From NCBI RefSeq assembly GCF_014268495.2, contig NZ_CP077087.1, forward strand, positions 1,119,501 through 1,183,500: DNA of 64,000 bases, given 5' to 3'. A program made the translations under genes and the position numbers. The notes beneath the pieces were generated by a model. The model was not told the DNA's origin. It saw only the letters and a program-made list of their open reading frames with translations, and searched no databases. The stretch is from Pseudomonas monsensis (GTDB lineage: Bacteria > Pseudomonadota > Gammaproteobacteria > Pseudomonadales > Pseudomonadaceae). Within the stretch, counting starts at the first letter, position 1. The number at the start of each line of letters is the position of its first letter. Of this stretch, positions 1 to 9,378 are shown in pieces.

Positions 1-660
1 GGCGGTGCAGCGCTGGTGCATGAGATGCTCGACCAGCTCAAGGACCCGCGCCAGGCCTGGGTCTACGACGCCGGCCAACGCCGCGTGCGCCGCGCGCCGA
101 ATCTGGCGTATGACACGCCGATCGCCTCATCCGATGGCCTGCGCACCGCCGACGACACCGACCTGTTCAACGGCTCGCCGGATCGCTACGACTGGAAGCT
201 CAAGGGCAAGCAGGAAATCTACATCCCCTACAACAACTACAAGGTCGGCAGCCCGGACGTGAAGTACGCACAACTGCTCACCCCGGGCCACCTCAACCCG
301 CAATTCACCCGCTATGAGCTGCACCGCGTATGGGTGGTCGAAGGCAACCTGAAACCGGGGGCGCGGCATATCTATTCCAGGCGCGTGCTGTTTCTTGACG
401 AGGACAGCTGGGGCGCGGCGCTGGTCGATCAATACGATGGGCGAGGGGAGTTGTGGCGGGTGTCGATGGCCTACCTGAAAAACTTCTACGACCTGCCGAC
501 CACCTGGAGCGCACTGGACGTGTTCCACGACTTACAAGCCCGTCGTTACTACGTGCAGAACCTCGACAACGAAGAAGCCTCCACCGTGGACTTCTCGCAA
601 CCGGTGCCGGAAGACGCGTATTTCATGCCGTCGGCGTTGCGCCAGCGCGGCACTCGCTAA
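1..660 (+). CDS. DUF1329 (LolA-like fold) protein, 3' part only
   Basis: The reading frame is open from base 1 to a TAA at 658-660, so only the C-terminal 219 residues are here and the start lies outside the window. Aromatic-rich stretches such as DWKLKGKQEIYIPYNN, RYELHRVWVVEGNLK and ALVDQYDGRGELWRV are typical of the C-terminal half of DUF1329 proteins. These are secreted outer-membrane-lipoprotein-sorting-like proteins common in pseudomonads, often found beside RND exporters or DUF1302 porin-like partners. The real function is unknown and the partner genes would be upstream. The next gene is over 200 bp away on the other strand, so this ends its transcription unit. Confidence 0.85.
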   Translation, partial: GGAALVHEMLDQLKDPRQAWVYDAGQRRVRRAPNLAYDTPIASSDGLRTADDTDLFNGSPDRYDWKLKGKQEIYIPYNNYKVGSPDVKYAQLLTPGHLNPQFTRYELHRVWVVEGNLKPGARHIYSRRVLFLDEDSWGAALVDQYDGRGELWRVSMAYLKNFYDLPTTWSALDVFHDLQARRYYVQNLDNEEASTVDFSQPVPEDAYFMPSALRQRGTR

Positions 661-747
661 TAGACGGGACGGATGATCGAACGCAATCCCTGCTGCAGCT
701 CCTGCACAAGGCGGGTTGTCTGTGACATTGGGGTGACGGGGCTGACG

Positions 748-840
748 CAATCGCGGGCAAGCCCGCTCCCACAGTTTTTTGAGTCGTTCACAATTGTGTG
801 TTCGACTCGTTACCTGTGGGAGCGGGCTTGCCCGCGATTG
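748..840. repeat. REP-type inverted repeat (REPIN-like)
   Basis: Two perfect 27-nt arms (748-774 and 814-840) containing the core GCGGGCAAGCCCGCTCCCAC flank a 39-nt spacer. This is the common fluorescens-group REP doublet. It lies between two converging genes and could act as a bidirectional transcription or RNA-decay barrier. Confidence 0.85.
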
Positions 841-867
841 GATTTACGCTTTGGCGCTGATTGAAGG

Positions 868-2790
868 TCAGACGCGGAAGTGGCTGACCATCTGCTGCAA
901 CTGGCCACCCAGGCGCGCCAGCTCAACGCTGGACGCTGCGGTCTCATCGCTGGCGGCGGCGGTTTGTTCCGACACGTCGCGCACGTTGATGATGCTGCGA
1001 CTGATCTCTTCGGCCACGGCGCTCTGCTGCTCGGCAGCCGCCGCGATCTGCTGGTTCATCGACTGGATGTTCGACACCGTGCGGGTGATGTTTTCCAGTG
1101 AGTCGCCAGCCTTGCGGGTCAGGGCCACGCTGCTGTCAGTCAGGGCGCGGCTGTTGTTCATCACGGCCGCGACTTGCTGGGTGCCGTTCTGCAGACCGGC
1201 GACCAGGCCTTCGATTTCTTCGGTGGATTTCTGCGTGCGCTGAGCCAGGCCACGGACTTCGTCGGCGACCACGGCAAACCCACGGCCGGCTTCACCGGCG
1301 CGGGCCGCTTCAATGGCTGCGTTGAGTGCCAGCAGGTTGGTTTGTTCGGCGACGGCCTTGATCACGTCCATGACGCTGCCGATCTTGTCGCTTTCCTGTT
1401 GCAGCACACTCATGGCTTCGGTGGAACGCACCACTTCGCTCGCCAGACGTTCGATCTGGGCGATGGCTTCATTCACTACTTTGTCGCCTTCACGGGCTTC
1501 ACCATCAGCGGCGGCTGCGGCTTGCGAGGCTTCTTCGGCATTGCGCGCGACTTCCTGCACGGTGGCGGTCATCTCGTGCATGGCGGTGGCGACCTGATCG
1601 GTCTCGACCTTCTGGCTGTTCACACCGGCGCTGGTCTGCTCGGTCACGGCCGACAGCTCTTCGGCGGCGCTGGCGATCTGGGTGACGCCGTCGCGGATGC
1701 CGCTGATCAAGTCACGCAGGGTCACACCCATGCGCGCAATGCCTTGTTGCAGTACGCCGAGTTCGTCGCGGCGGGTGACCGTGACGTTCTGGGTCAGGTC
1801 GCCGCTGGCAATGCGCTCGACCACGGCCAGGGTTTCTTGCAGAGGACGGGTGATCTGACGAGTGATGATCACGGCGGCAATCACACCGACCAACAGCGCC
1901 AGCAGGGTGCTGATCAGCTGGAAGGTACGGGCCTGAGCGCTTTCGATGTCACGACGGTCGAGTTGAATCTGATACAGCTGCTCGCTGGTGTTGACGATCG
2001 CGGTGCCCTGGTCGGTCATTTCCTTGCGCGCCTGCACCGCTTCGCTGTTGGCGTTTTTGTACGCCTGCAACGCGCTGCGGTAGTTGAGCAGTGCGGTTTC
2101 CAGCTGACGCAGGGCGTCTTGCTGGCTGTCGGCGAAATGCGCGCTCAACTGCTTGAGGCTGGCAATAGCGACGTCGAGTTGGCCGACGGCTTTCTGTTCG
2201 GTTTCGGCGTTGGTGGTGGCGGTGTAGCCGCGCACTTCGTAACGGGCGAGGATGAACGCTTCCTTGGCGGTGGTGATTGCCTGGAACTGTTCGAAACGCT
2301 GCTCGCTCATGTCCATCTGCTGCACGCGCTTGCTGATCGTTTCGATCATGTTGTAAGCGGTCTCGGCATTGGTGCTCATCACGTCGCGCGCGCTGTTGCC
2401 GGTGCGGTAGGCGTTGCGCATCTTGTTCAGCGACGTCTGGTATTCGGCGATGGTCGCCGCCTGCTGCTTGAGCAGCTTGACGTTTTCCGGGCTCTTGAAC
2501 TTGTTGATCAGTGCTTGCTGCTGGGCGGCAAAGCTTTCAAGGGTGGTCTGCACATTCTGCGCGGCGGTTTCGTCGCCGTTGGTCAGCATGTATTGCAGGC
2601 GCACCACGCGCAGTTTGGTCAGACCGGCATTGAGCTGGGTGATGTCGCTCATCCAGTTGCTGCGGTCAATAAGGCCGCCGAGGCTGGTCCATCCGGTCAG
2701 GGCCAGTACGCAGGTCAGGGCCAGGACCAGGCCGAAGCCCAGGCCCAATTTCATGTTCACGCTGATGTTGCCGAACCAGCTATTCATCAC
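868..2790 (-). CDS. Methyl-accepting chemotaxis protein with HBM-type sensor domain
   Basis: 640 residues. The order is a short cytoplasmic N-terminus, TM1 (about 12-34), a long all-helical periplasmic region of about 250 residues (about 40-285), TM2 (about 286-308, LLALLVGVIAAVIITRQI), HAMP (about 310-362) and a cytoplasmic signalling domain. The hairpin tip carries the invariant LLALNAAIEAARAGE and FAVVADEVR motifs. The size and helical composition of the periplasmic region fit the helical bimodular (HBM) class, whose studied members bind organic acids such as TCA intermediates; the ligand here cannot be read from sequence. The C-terminus (MVSHFRV) has no CheR-tethering pentapeptide. It is a single-gene unit preceded by GGAGGAATT. 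Confidence 0.95.
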   Translation of the reverse strand: MMNSWFGNISVNMKLGLGFGLVLALTCVLALTGWTSLGGLIDRSNWMSDITQLNAGLTKLRVVRLQYMLTNGDETAAQNVQTTLESFAAQQQALINKFKSPENVKLLKQQAATIAEYQTSLNKMRNAYRTGNSARDVMSTNAETAYNMIETISKRVQQMDMSEQRFEQFQAITTAKEAFILARYEVRGYTATTNAETEQKAVGQLDVAIASLKQLSAHFADSQQDALRQLETALLNYRSALQAYKNANSEAVQARKEMTDQGTAIVNTSEQLYQIQLDRRDIESAQARTFQLISTLLALLVGVIAAVIITRQITRPLQETLAVVERIASGDLTQNVTVTRRDELGVLQQGIARMGVTLRDLISGIRDGVTQIASAAEELSAVTEQTSAGVNSQKVETDQVATAMHEMTATVQEVARNAEEASQAAAAADGEAREGDKVVNEAIAQIERLASEVVRSTEAMSVLQQESDKIGSVMDVIKAVAEQTNLLALNAAIEAARAGEAGRGFAVVADEVRGLAQRTQKSTEEIEGLVAGLQNGTQQVAAVMNNSRALTDSSVALTRKAGDSLENITRTVSNIQSMNQQIAAAAEQQSAVAEEISRSIINVRDVSEQTAAASDETAASSVELARLGGQLQQMVSHFRV

Positions 2791-3038
2791 AATTCCTCCA
2801 GGAACGTTGTGCTTCTCGATCGTCGGTCAGGCTGGAAGATTGTTGTTTTTTTGAGCCCGCAAGGGTGTAGCAGGACTGTATCGGCCGTAAATCCGAGAGC
2901 TGAAAGGATTTTGTCCCGGTGGATTTGTAACAACGGATCCCAAGACTTTTTTCACATGAGTTTCACTGCCTGCCCACGTGGCCATCGGTACCGTGCCGCA
3001 TCGAATGACAAATGATGCTGGCTGGCGAGGCGGTTTTT

Positions 3039-3710
3039 GTGGAATTGAGACTGAGTCTGTTTGGCGTCAAGCGCTCGATCAACCTGAGCGCCCTGGCGCG
3101 TTTTCGCAATACCTGGGTGGTGCTGGCGGCCTCGGTGCTGGTGATTCCGTTGACGTTGTGGCTGCTGGCCCCGGCGACGGTGCCGGACCTGGCCCACGGC
3201 AATGTCGCCGGGGCCAAGGCACTGGCGGCGGATTGGGCCAGGGGCGATGTGATCGTGCTGGTGCGCCATGTCGAGCGCTGCGATCACTCGAAAGCGCCCT
3301 GCCTGAGCGGCAATGACGGCATCACCGACCGCTCGCGCAGTGTCGCGGTGGCCGTGGGCGCACAGTTCGAGCACCTGGGCCTGAACAATGCCGAGATCTA
3401 CAACAGCCCGTCGATGCGCACGGTGCAGACTGCCGGTTATATGTTTAACCGCGCCGCCAGTGGCGAAGAGTGGCTGATCGACTGCAAGGGGCGCATGTTG
3501 CAGGACGCGCTCGCGCATAAAATTCCGGGGCGCAACCTGATTCTGGTCACCCACAGCGAATGCATGGGGCAGCTTGAAAAAGACCTGGACGTCTCGGCCT
3601 CGAACCCGGGTTACGGCTCCTCGCTGTTCGTTTCCACCGCGAGTCCGGCGGGCCCCAAAATGCTCGGTTTTATTGAAGCTTCCGACTGGCGCACGGTAAC
3701 CGCCCGATGA
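3039..3710 (+). CDS. Histidine phosphatase family protein (PmrG/Ais-like)
   Basis: About 223 residues. I prefer the GTG at 3039 because GAGG sits 8 nt upstream; an in-frame ATG at 3012 has no ribosome site. An N-terminal membrane segment (WVVLAASVLVIPLTLWLL) anchors the protein or serves as an uncleaved signal. The phosphatase signature is LVRHVERCDH, with the nucleophilic RH, and the second histidine is in VTHSECMGQ. The membrane-anchored layout fits the Ais/PmrG group, which in enterobacteria removes phosphate from LPS core heptose. It converges on an ArnT-like glycosyltransferase, which also suggests an envelope or LPS role. The substrate is inferred. Confidence 0.8.
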   Translation: MELRLSLFGVKRSINLSALARFRNTWVVLAASVLVIPLTLWLLAPATVPDLAHGNVAGAKALAADWARGDVIVLVRHVERCDHSKAPCLSGNDGITDRSRSVAVAVGAQFEHLGLNNAEIYNSPSMRTVQTAGYMFNRAASGEEWLIDCKGRMLQDALAHKIPGRNLILVTHSECMGQLEKDLDVSASNPGYGSSLFVSTASPAGPKMLGFIEASDWRTVTAR

Positions 3711-3783
3711 CGTCTCGTTTCTGCGTTTACAACTTCGGGGTGTTGCAGCTGAATCGGAAACCTGAGTACGCCTGCTGTTGATT

Positions 3784-3886
3784 GGTGGCGAGGGGATTTA
3801 TCCCCGTTGGACTGCGCAGCAGGCCCTCTTTTAAATCAAGAGAAGGGCCGCTGCGCGCCCCAACGGGGATAAATCCCCTCGCCACC
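3784..3886. repeat. Long inverted repeat of the GTGGCGAGGGGATTTATCCCC family
   Basis: Perfect 27-nt arms at 3784-3810 and 3860-3886 surround a partly self-complementary spacer. This is a second fluorescens-group repeat family, different from the one at 748. It lies between the convergent phosphatase and glycosyltransferase genes, where it probably serves as a bidirectional terminator-like hairpin. Confidence 0.85.
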
Positions 3887-3913
3887 ATGGCTTGCCGCCA
3901 CGCGGCAAAAGAT

Positions 3914-5353
3914 TCAGTAGCCGACGAAGTAGTACGCCTGCCGCCCGACGATCAATGTCTTGAGCACTTTCAGCGGCGCAGCGGGCTCGCTGTCGCCCGC
4001 CATCACCGCGACGTGTGATGGCGATGCACTCAGGTACTCGTGCAGTTGCGCATCCGTGTCCAGGCCCTTGAGCACCTGTTGGGTGTAGAACACGCTGGCA
4101 CCGCCGAGCCGTTCGTTGGCCTGAAACAATGCGACCTGATGCCCTTGCGCCTGCAGCGTCTGAATTTGTTCGGTCAGCGGCAGGAACGAGAGTTTTTTAT
4201 CTGCGTTGGGCAGCGCCCATTGTGCGGCGCCAAGGTAACTGGCGATGATCACCGTCAGGACAGTAGCGCCCAATGCCTGACGATGACGGGCGATGCGGCC
4301 TGCAAAGCGTCTGGAAGATTCGTACGCTTTGAGTTTTTCGAACAGCACACCCACATATTCCGCAGCGATCACCGCTGCTGCCGGTGTCATCGACATCAGG
4401 TACACCGTGCGTTTACTCGACGCCAGCGTCAGCATGACGAACTGCGCGACGATCCACAGGCTGAAGAACAGCAGGTAACGGTCGGTCTTCAATTCTTTGC
4501 GGAAATGCCAGAGCCCCAGATACACCAGGATGTTCCACGGCAGAAAAGCTTCCGGCAGTTTGGCGAGGTAGTAATAAAACGGTTCGTAGTGCCCCGCCTC
4601 GACGAACGACCCGCTGAAGCGCCCGACGCTGTTGGTCAGCAACACTTCTTTAAGCGCTTGCGCGCCGCCGTGCTGATAGAGCACCGCCAGCCAGATCATC
4701 AACGGAATCAAACCGACCACAGTCAGCAGGCCCGGCCGCAGCCAGTCGCCGAGTTTCAGGCGTTTGTCCAACAGGTTGTCGGCCAGCAGATAAGCGAAAA
4801 TCACCACCCCCGGCATGGCCAGGCCCAACACCCCTTTGCTCAAGGTGGCGATGGCGATCCCGACCACGAACAGCAACGAACTGCCCGGGGTCGACGCTTT
4901 TTGCGCCTGGAAAAACCCCAGCAACGCGGTGGTCACGCCGAGGGCCAGCAGCGCATCCTCGCCGACCCCGCGCACGTTGCTCCAGTAGCTGGCCATGGTG
5001 GCCAGCAGGATGCCGGCGGTCCATGCGACCGTTTTCGGTCGGCCAAACCGGCGCAACATGCCGTACAACACCATCACACTGAGCAGCCCGGCCACCGCCG
5101 AAGCCAATCGTACTGCCCACGGCGAAACGCCAAACACGCGCATCGCGCCCGCATCCAGCCACAGGCTCAGCGGTGGTTTTTCCAGAAACGGCTCGCCGAA
5201 CAGCCGTGGCGTGACCCAGTCATCGTCCAGATGCATCTCCATGGCGATGCCGGCGACGCGGGCTTCGGTAGAACCTTGCAATTGATGGTTGCCCAGCGCG
5301 AAGAAAAACAGCAGGGCGGTGAGGAGAAACAGCGAAGTGGCGGAACGCGACAT
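3914..5353 (-). CDS. ArnT-like family 39 glycosyltransferase, undecaprenyl-phosphate-sugar dependent
   Basis: About 479 residues from the ATG at 5353 (MSRSATSLF). An upstream in-frame TTG at 5401 would add 16 residues and is less likely. After the first membrane helix comes the acidic loop STEARVAGIAMEM followed by DDWVTPRLFGEPFLEKPPLSLWL, the classic PMT/ArnT signature with the catalytic acidic residue. About ten further hydrophobic helices follow, then a soluble periplasmic C-terminal domain. Members transfer a sugar from a polyprenyl-phosphate carrier to a lipid or protein acceptor in the inner membrane. True ArnT proteins are about 550 residues and lie in arn operons. This one is shorter and alone, so donor and acceptor are open. 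Confidence 0.88.
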   Translation of the reverse strand: MSRSATSLFLLTALLFFFALGNHQLQGSTEARVAGIAMEMHLDDDWVTPRLFGEPFLEKPPLSLWLDAGAMRVFGVSPWAVRLASAVAGLLSVMVLYGMLRRFGRPKTVAWTAGILLATMASYWSNVRGVGEDALLALGVTTALLGFFQAQKASTPGSSLLFVVGIAIATLSKGVLGLAMPGVVIFAYLLADNLLDKRLKLGDWLRPGLLTVVGLIPLMIWLAVLYQHGGAQALKEVLLTNSVGRFSGSFVEAGHYEPFYYYLAKLPEAFLPWNILVYLGLWHFRKELKTDRYLLFFSLWIVAQFVMLTLASSKRTVYLMSMTPAAAVIAAEYVGVLFEKLKAYESSRRFAGRIARHRQALGATVLTVIIASYLGAAQWALPNADKKLSFLPLTEQIQTLQAQGHQVALFQANERLGGASVFYTQQVLKGLDTDAQLHEYLSASPSHVAVMAGDSEPAAPLKVLKTLIVGRQAYYFVGY

Positions 5354-5421
5354 GGGTTTCAAGCAACCGGAAGGGGCGAAGGCCTGAGCATACTTCGCCA
5401 ATGCTTAACAAATTGTGAAAC

Positions 5422-6009
5422 TCACGCGAGATGCCGCGACCAACGCTTTTCCGGTGTTTCGAACACCGGATTGACCAGCGCCGTCAGCACATGATCCTGC
5501 CAGCGCCCGGCAATATTCAGGTACGCCTTGGCGTAGCCTTCGCGCTCGAAACCCAGCCGTTCAAGCAACCGCGCACTGCGTTCGTTACCGGGAATGTAGT
5601 TGGCCATGATCCGGTGCAGGTTCTGGGTTTCGAACATATAGCCGATGCCCGCCTCCAGCGCTTCCTGCATCAGCCCCTGACCCTGACGGGCTTCATCGAG
5701 GTGATAACCCAGATAACACGCTTGGAACGCGCCGCGAATGAGGCCGCTGAAGTTGCACGCACCAATCATTTGCTCACCATCCGGCGTCAACAGGGCGAAG
5801 TGCATGGCCAGTCCGGCCTCGAATGCGCTGGCCTGGACCTCAAGGCGTCGGCGAATTTGCTCGGTGGAAAAGTATTCGGTGGTGCGGATCGGCGACCACG
5901 GGGCGAGGTGGCGCAGATTGCGTCGATAGAAATCACTTTCGAGCTCTGCCTGATCCGGGGCAAGTATCGCCAGCGTCAGGCGTTGGCAGGGCAGGGTCAA
6001 CAGCGGCAT
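5422..6009 (-). CDS. GNAT N-acetyltransferase, RimJ-like
   Basis: 195 residues from the ATG at 6009 (MPLLTLPCQRL), chosen because AAGGAA lies just upstream; the open frame extends further but without support. The order is N-terminal strand, RRNLRHLAPWSP acceptor loop, GYHLDEARQGQGLMQEAL acetyl-CoA-binding motif A (about 110-130), and a C-terminal RLLERLGFEREGYAK motif B. This is the layout of RimJ/RimL enzymes, which acetylate N-terminal amines of ribosomal proteins. The target here could equally be a free amine. It is transcribed toward the ArnT-like gene with only 68 bp between them, so co-transcription is possible. Confidence 0.85.
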   Translation of the reverse strand: MPLLTLPCQRLTLAILAPDQAELESDFYRRNLRHLAPWSPIRTTEYFSTEQIRRRLEVQASAFEAGLAMHFALLTPDGEQMIGACNFSGLIRGAFQACYLGYHLDEARQGQGLMQEALEAGIGYMFETQNLHRIMANYIPGNERSARLLERLGFEREGYAKAYLNIAGRWQDHVLTALVNPVFETPEKRWSRHLA

Positions 6010-6088
6010 CGGGCGTTCCTTGGCGAGGGATCTGCTGGCAGCGTCGCGCAATTACCCGGGGCACAGCAAGCTGTGGCTGATTTCAGGC

Positions 6089-6116
6089 AAAAAAAAGCCC
6101 GCGGGAGAGCGCGGGC
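6089..6116 (-). terminator. Rho-independent terminator (minus strand)
   Basis: GCCCGCG (6097-6103) pairs with CGCGGGC (6110-6116) and is followed on the minus strand by eight T. It sits about 145 bp downstream of the DUF6124 gene and probably ends that transcript. Confidence 0.8.
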
Positions 6117-6259
6117 GAACCGTAGTTTCTTGAATGAGCAAACGGAATGTACAGGTTCGGCCGGGCAACGGCAGTGAAGAAAAATTCATCTCGATCAACT
6201 GCTACACCGTGGCTCGATCCTGACAGGCAAGACCGCTCGCGCCTTACGGGTTTCGCCCG

Positions 6260-6625
6260 TCAGTGGCGAACGTCCGGCGTCGGCGATCCCGGCGAGGCAA
6301 GATTGTCTCGAGCCCGGCAGACGACGATTTCGGCCAATGCGCTCAGCTGTTTGATCGCCACCGCCACATGACGCCGGGAGCCATCGAATTCTTCGGCAAA
6401 ATTTTCACTGATGGCGGCGAGAGACCCGAGCAGTTCACTGGCATGCTCGAGCAAGGTGATGGTGTCGACGTCGTCACGCACCCTGAGCATCTGGTTGAGG
6501 GGAAGACCAGGCCGTCGTTTCGAACCGCCTGTGGCGGCGGTGGCGTTCGATCGGGTTTTCGTGCGGGCCGTTTGCGCATCGGGTAATACCGGTCCAACGA
6601 GCGAAAGTCGGGTGATTTTTTTCAT
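6260..6625 (-). CDS. DUF6124 family protein
   Basis: 121 residues from the ATG at 6625 (MKKITRLSLVGP), chosen because GGAG lies 6-9 nt upstream and the MKKIT start is typical of the family. The basic, low-complexity N-terminus is followed by two predicted helices (DTITLLEHASELLGSLAAISENF and VAVAIKQLSALAEIVVCRA). DUF6124 proteins are small, abundant in fluorescens-group pseudomonads and uncharacterised. No catalytic motif is visible. It is monocistronic, with its own terminator downstream. Confidence 0.75.
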   Translation of the reverse strand: MKKITRLSLVGPVLPDAQTARTKTRSNATAATGGSKRRPGLPLNQMLRVRDDVDTITLLEHASELLGSLAAISENFAEEFDGSRRHVAVAIKQLSALAEIVVCRARDNLASPGSPTPDVRH

Positions 6626-6757
6626 GACGCAGCTCCGTGGAATGAACAGCAGGCGAGGAGGGTAACGCCCCGAAAATCGCTGCACCAGTTCATGAAAGTC
6701 GACACGTGTTGCGGGAATTTTCCTAGGACGCCCGGCGTAGGACGCTGCCGCGCTGGC

Positions 6758-8164
6758 TCAAGGCAAATGGTCAGCGGCAAAATCAGCCTCTGAGCGGGCA
6801 CGCAACCGCCCCTTGCGACAGGCCGTCTGGAAGCGTTCGAAATCGCGTTCGTTCTGCGCGGTGTAATGTTGCGCGTACTTCAACAGCGCATCCGCCAGCG
6901 CATCGCCTTTGCCGATGTAACCACTGATCTGCGCAGCGAGGCCGGAGGCTTTGGCATGGGCTCGGGCGAGGGCGCGGCCGCAAACACGCCCGTAGGCGGC
7001 AAACGTCTCTGCGTCGAAGTTTTCCAGTTCGGCGGAGATCTTCATGTCGCGCAATTGCCGCACGTAGAATTGCCGACCGCCGGGGCCGGTGGTCCAGCCC
7101 AGAAACATGTCGCTGGCCGCTTGCATCAGGCGTTGCCCCTCGACCACGCGCTGACCTTCATGGCGCACCCGCGATTTGCTTTTGACGTAGTCGGCGAGCA
7201 CCGAGCGCCGGGCTTCCTTGAGTTGCAGGAACAGCGGGAACTCCTGATCGTCGGTCAGCAGCGCCACCAGACAACGCGTGCCGACACTGCCGACGCCCAC
7301 CACTTTGAATGCCAGATCCTGCACGTGAAACCGTGACAACAACTCGCGGCGGTCGGGTTGCAACGTGCTGCGATACTCGCGCATGAAAGTGTCGAAGAGC
7401 GGACGCCAGTCCGCGAGTCGCAGCCAGTCATCCTCGGCATCCAGCAGCGTAGTGTTTTTGTGCAGGTGGAAAATTTCCGGCAGGTCATCGCGAATGATCA
7501 GGCGCCCGTGGGCATCGCGTTCGCTGATTTTCGGCAGCAACTCGGCGTGCGTGCGCCGCTCGGCCTTCTCGATGGCGCGCTGCACATGTTCAAGGGTACT
7601 TTTGCGTGCCTGCGCCAGCAGGTCGTTGTAGCTGATGGACTCGTACCAGTTTTCCAGCGTGCTCTGTTCGGCGCATTCCAGCAGTGTGGTCTGATAGGCG
7701 CCGACCATTTCACGGCACACCTGCTCCTCGACCGACTCACCGTGGCGCAAGTCGCGGGCGGCCACCACGAAACTCGCTGCGAGTCGCTTCAGGTCCCACT
7801 CCCATGGCCCGGGATGCGCCTCGTCGAAATCGTTGACGCTGAACAGCAGATTGCGCTCAGGCGTGGCAAAGCCCCCGAAGTTCATCAGATGGCAGTCACC
7901 GCAGATGGGCACGTTCAGGCCCATGTTCGCCGTGCCCGACAGGTCGTGCGCTTGCAGCAACGCGTTACCGCGAAAGAAGGTGAACGGCGACACCAGCATG
8001 CGCCCGTAACGCAGTTCGACCAGCGACTCGACACGGCCCTGGCTGGAGGCCTTGATCAACGGAATCGGATCACGGTTCATCTTGCCGGCGGACGCCTGAG
8101 CACTGCGCGAGCACTGCTTGCGGGCGTCCTTGCCTTGTTGCATGCGGTCTTTGAGTGAAGTCAT
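6758..8164 (-). CDS. DUF2252 family protein (aminoglycoside-phosphotransferase-like fold)
   Basis: 468 residues, a usual length for DUF2252. Recognisable blocks are VSPFTFFRGNAL, ICGDCHLMNFGGF (resembling the HGDxHxxN catalytic loop of phosphotransferases), VNDFDEAHPGPWEWDLKRLAAS (the acidic metal-binding segment) and KVVGVGSVGTRCLVALL. The family has a kinase-like fold and an unknown substrate. The first 30 residues are basic and hydrophilic with no signal peptide, so it should be cytoplasmic. The start codon at 8164 has no strong ribosome site. Confidence 0.88.
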   Translation of the reverse strand: MTSLKDRMQQGKDARKQCSRSAQASAGKMNRDPIPLIKASSQGRVESLVELRYGRMLVSPFTFFRGNALLQAHDLSGTANMGLNVPICGDCHLMNFGGFATPERNLLFSVNDFDEAHPGPWEWDLKRLAASFVVAARDLRHGESVEEQVCREMVGAYQTTLLECAEQSTLENWYESISYNDLLAQARKSTLEHVQRAIEKAERRTHAELLPKISERDAHGRLIIRDDLPEIFHLHKNTTLLDAEDDWLRLADWRPLFDTFMREYRSTLQPDRRELLSRFHVQDLAFKVVGVGSVGTRCLVALLTDDQEFPLFLQLKEARRSVLADYVKSKSRVRHEGQRVVEGQRLMQAASDMFLGWTTGPGGRQFYVRQLRDMKISAELENFDAETFAAYGRVCGRALARAHAKASGLAAQISGYIGKGDALADALLKYAQHYTAQNERDFERFQTACRKGRLRARSEADFAADHLP

Positions 8165-8249
8165 GAGGGCTCGGTTCGGCGGAAGGGGCGCCGTGAGTGT
8201 AGAAGCGCTTTCGGGGTTTATCCGCTGGCGTGAGCCGGGTGAAGCGAAC

Positions 8250-9173
8250 TCAATACTCCGTCACCTTGTCCTCGCGCAAAACCCACCCGGCCTCGCCCGC
8301 CACTAACGTGTATTGAACCTGGCGCATCTTCCCCGTGCGGCCTGCGCCTGCGTCAGCGCTGTCATACACCGGGAAGCGCTGCACCAGCCGGTTTTCCACC
8401 ACTGCAAACGAATCCTCGCCCTGATAGCCCTCGGCGGTTTTCGGGTTGTCGCTGACCGGGGGCAAGTAGATTTCGCTCAGGGATTTTTTGTTATTGGCTG
8501 AATAGGCGATCAGATCGCCCGGCATGCCGCGCCCGGGCGAGCGGGTAAACACGTAGAGTTCGGGGGAGCCGTCGTTATTGAGGTCAGCGACTTCGGCACG
8601 CACGACCTCACCGGTGAGCGCCCGGCTGATGACCGCGTTTTCGATCTCCAGACCTTTGGGGGTGATGCGCAGCGTCGGTTTGCCGTCAACCTGTTCGGTG
8701 CTGACATGAAAGGAAATGCCCTGCCATTCCAGCGTCTGCTCGAATGGCTGTTTGCCGCGGCTGGCATCGCCATTGACCAGTCTCAGAGACAACTCGTAGT
8801 TGGCCACCTCGTTGCGCCGTGCGGCATTGCGCATGAGATAGACTTGAACCGTGTACTCGCCATCGGCCGGCAATGTTCCGAGGAAGTGATTGCCCATGAT
8901 CGAACCGTTGAACAGCGCGTAATCCGCGCCCTTGGCGGTGATGTTGAAATAGGCGGAGGTGTTGGACGGTTTGAAGTCGACGGTGAGCAACTGGCCGGCC
9001 CTGGCATTGAATCTGTACTCCGCGGTCTGGTCACCCTTGATCGACTGTTTGCGCTGGACGCTGTCGGCGCTGCTTGTGAAAGCGATCGGTTCGACGCGCA
9101 CAGCGCCAGCATCTGCTGCGTGGGCAGGCAGGGAAATCAGTACCGCCAGCGCGGCGGCGATCCAGGTTTTCAT
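8250..9173 (-). CDS. Secreted beta-rich protein, lysozyme-inhibitor/PPC-like N-domain
   Basis: 307 residues from the ATG at 9173. GGAG lies 6 nt upstream of this ATG, so the ATG at 9185 is rejected. A clear signal peptide ends at AHAADAG. Residues about 35-130 hold AEYRFNARAGQLLTVDF and ADGEYTVQVYLMRNAAR, a beta-sandwich pattern seen in PPC-like domains and in PliI/PliG-type lysozyme inhibitors. The C-terminal part has DLNNDGSPELYVF, a calcium-loop-like motif found in FG-GAP repeats. A periplasmic or extracellular role is likely. Lysozyme inhibition is only a possibility. Confidence 0.7.
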   Translation of the reverse strand: MKTWIAAALAVLISLPAHAADAGAVRVEPIAFTSSADSVQRKQSIKGDQTAEYRFNARAGQLLTVDFKPSNTSAYFNITAKGADYALFNGSIMGNHFLGTLPADGEYTVQVYLMRNAARRNEVANYELSLRLVNGDASRGKQPFEQTLEWQGISFHVSTEQVDGKPTLRITPKGLEIENAVISRALTGEVVRAEVADLNNDGSPELYVFTRSPGRGMPGDLIAYSANNKKSLSEIYLPPVSDNPKTAEGYQGEDSFAVVENRLVQRFPVYDSADAGAGRTGKMRQVQYTLVAGEAGWVLREDKVTEY

Positions 9174-9378
9174 CTTCAACTCCATTGCATCTCGATGTTT
9201 GCAGCATAGAGGCTGCGTCGAGCAGTCGCCCAGTGATTACGCGGATTAAATGTTGCTGGATTTGAGCACGTGCTTGGGGTGATGTTCCCTGACACCAATC
9301 AGCTGTTCACATAATTCTCACCTGAGTTTTGCCATGATCATTGCCGGTACCCCATCGGCCGAAGCGAGTGATCCCGTC

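Noticed and set aside
1174..3015. A 613-codon plus-strand frame opposite the chemoreceptor
   Set aside because: Glycine- and histidine-rich antisense translation with no ribosome site; the receptor on the other strand is certain.
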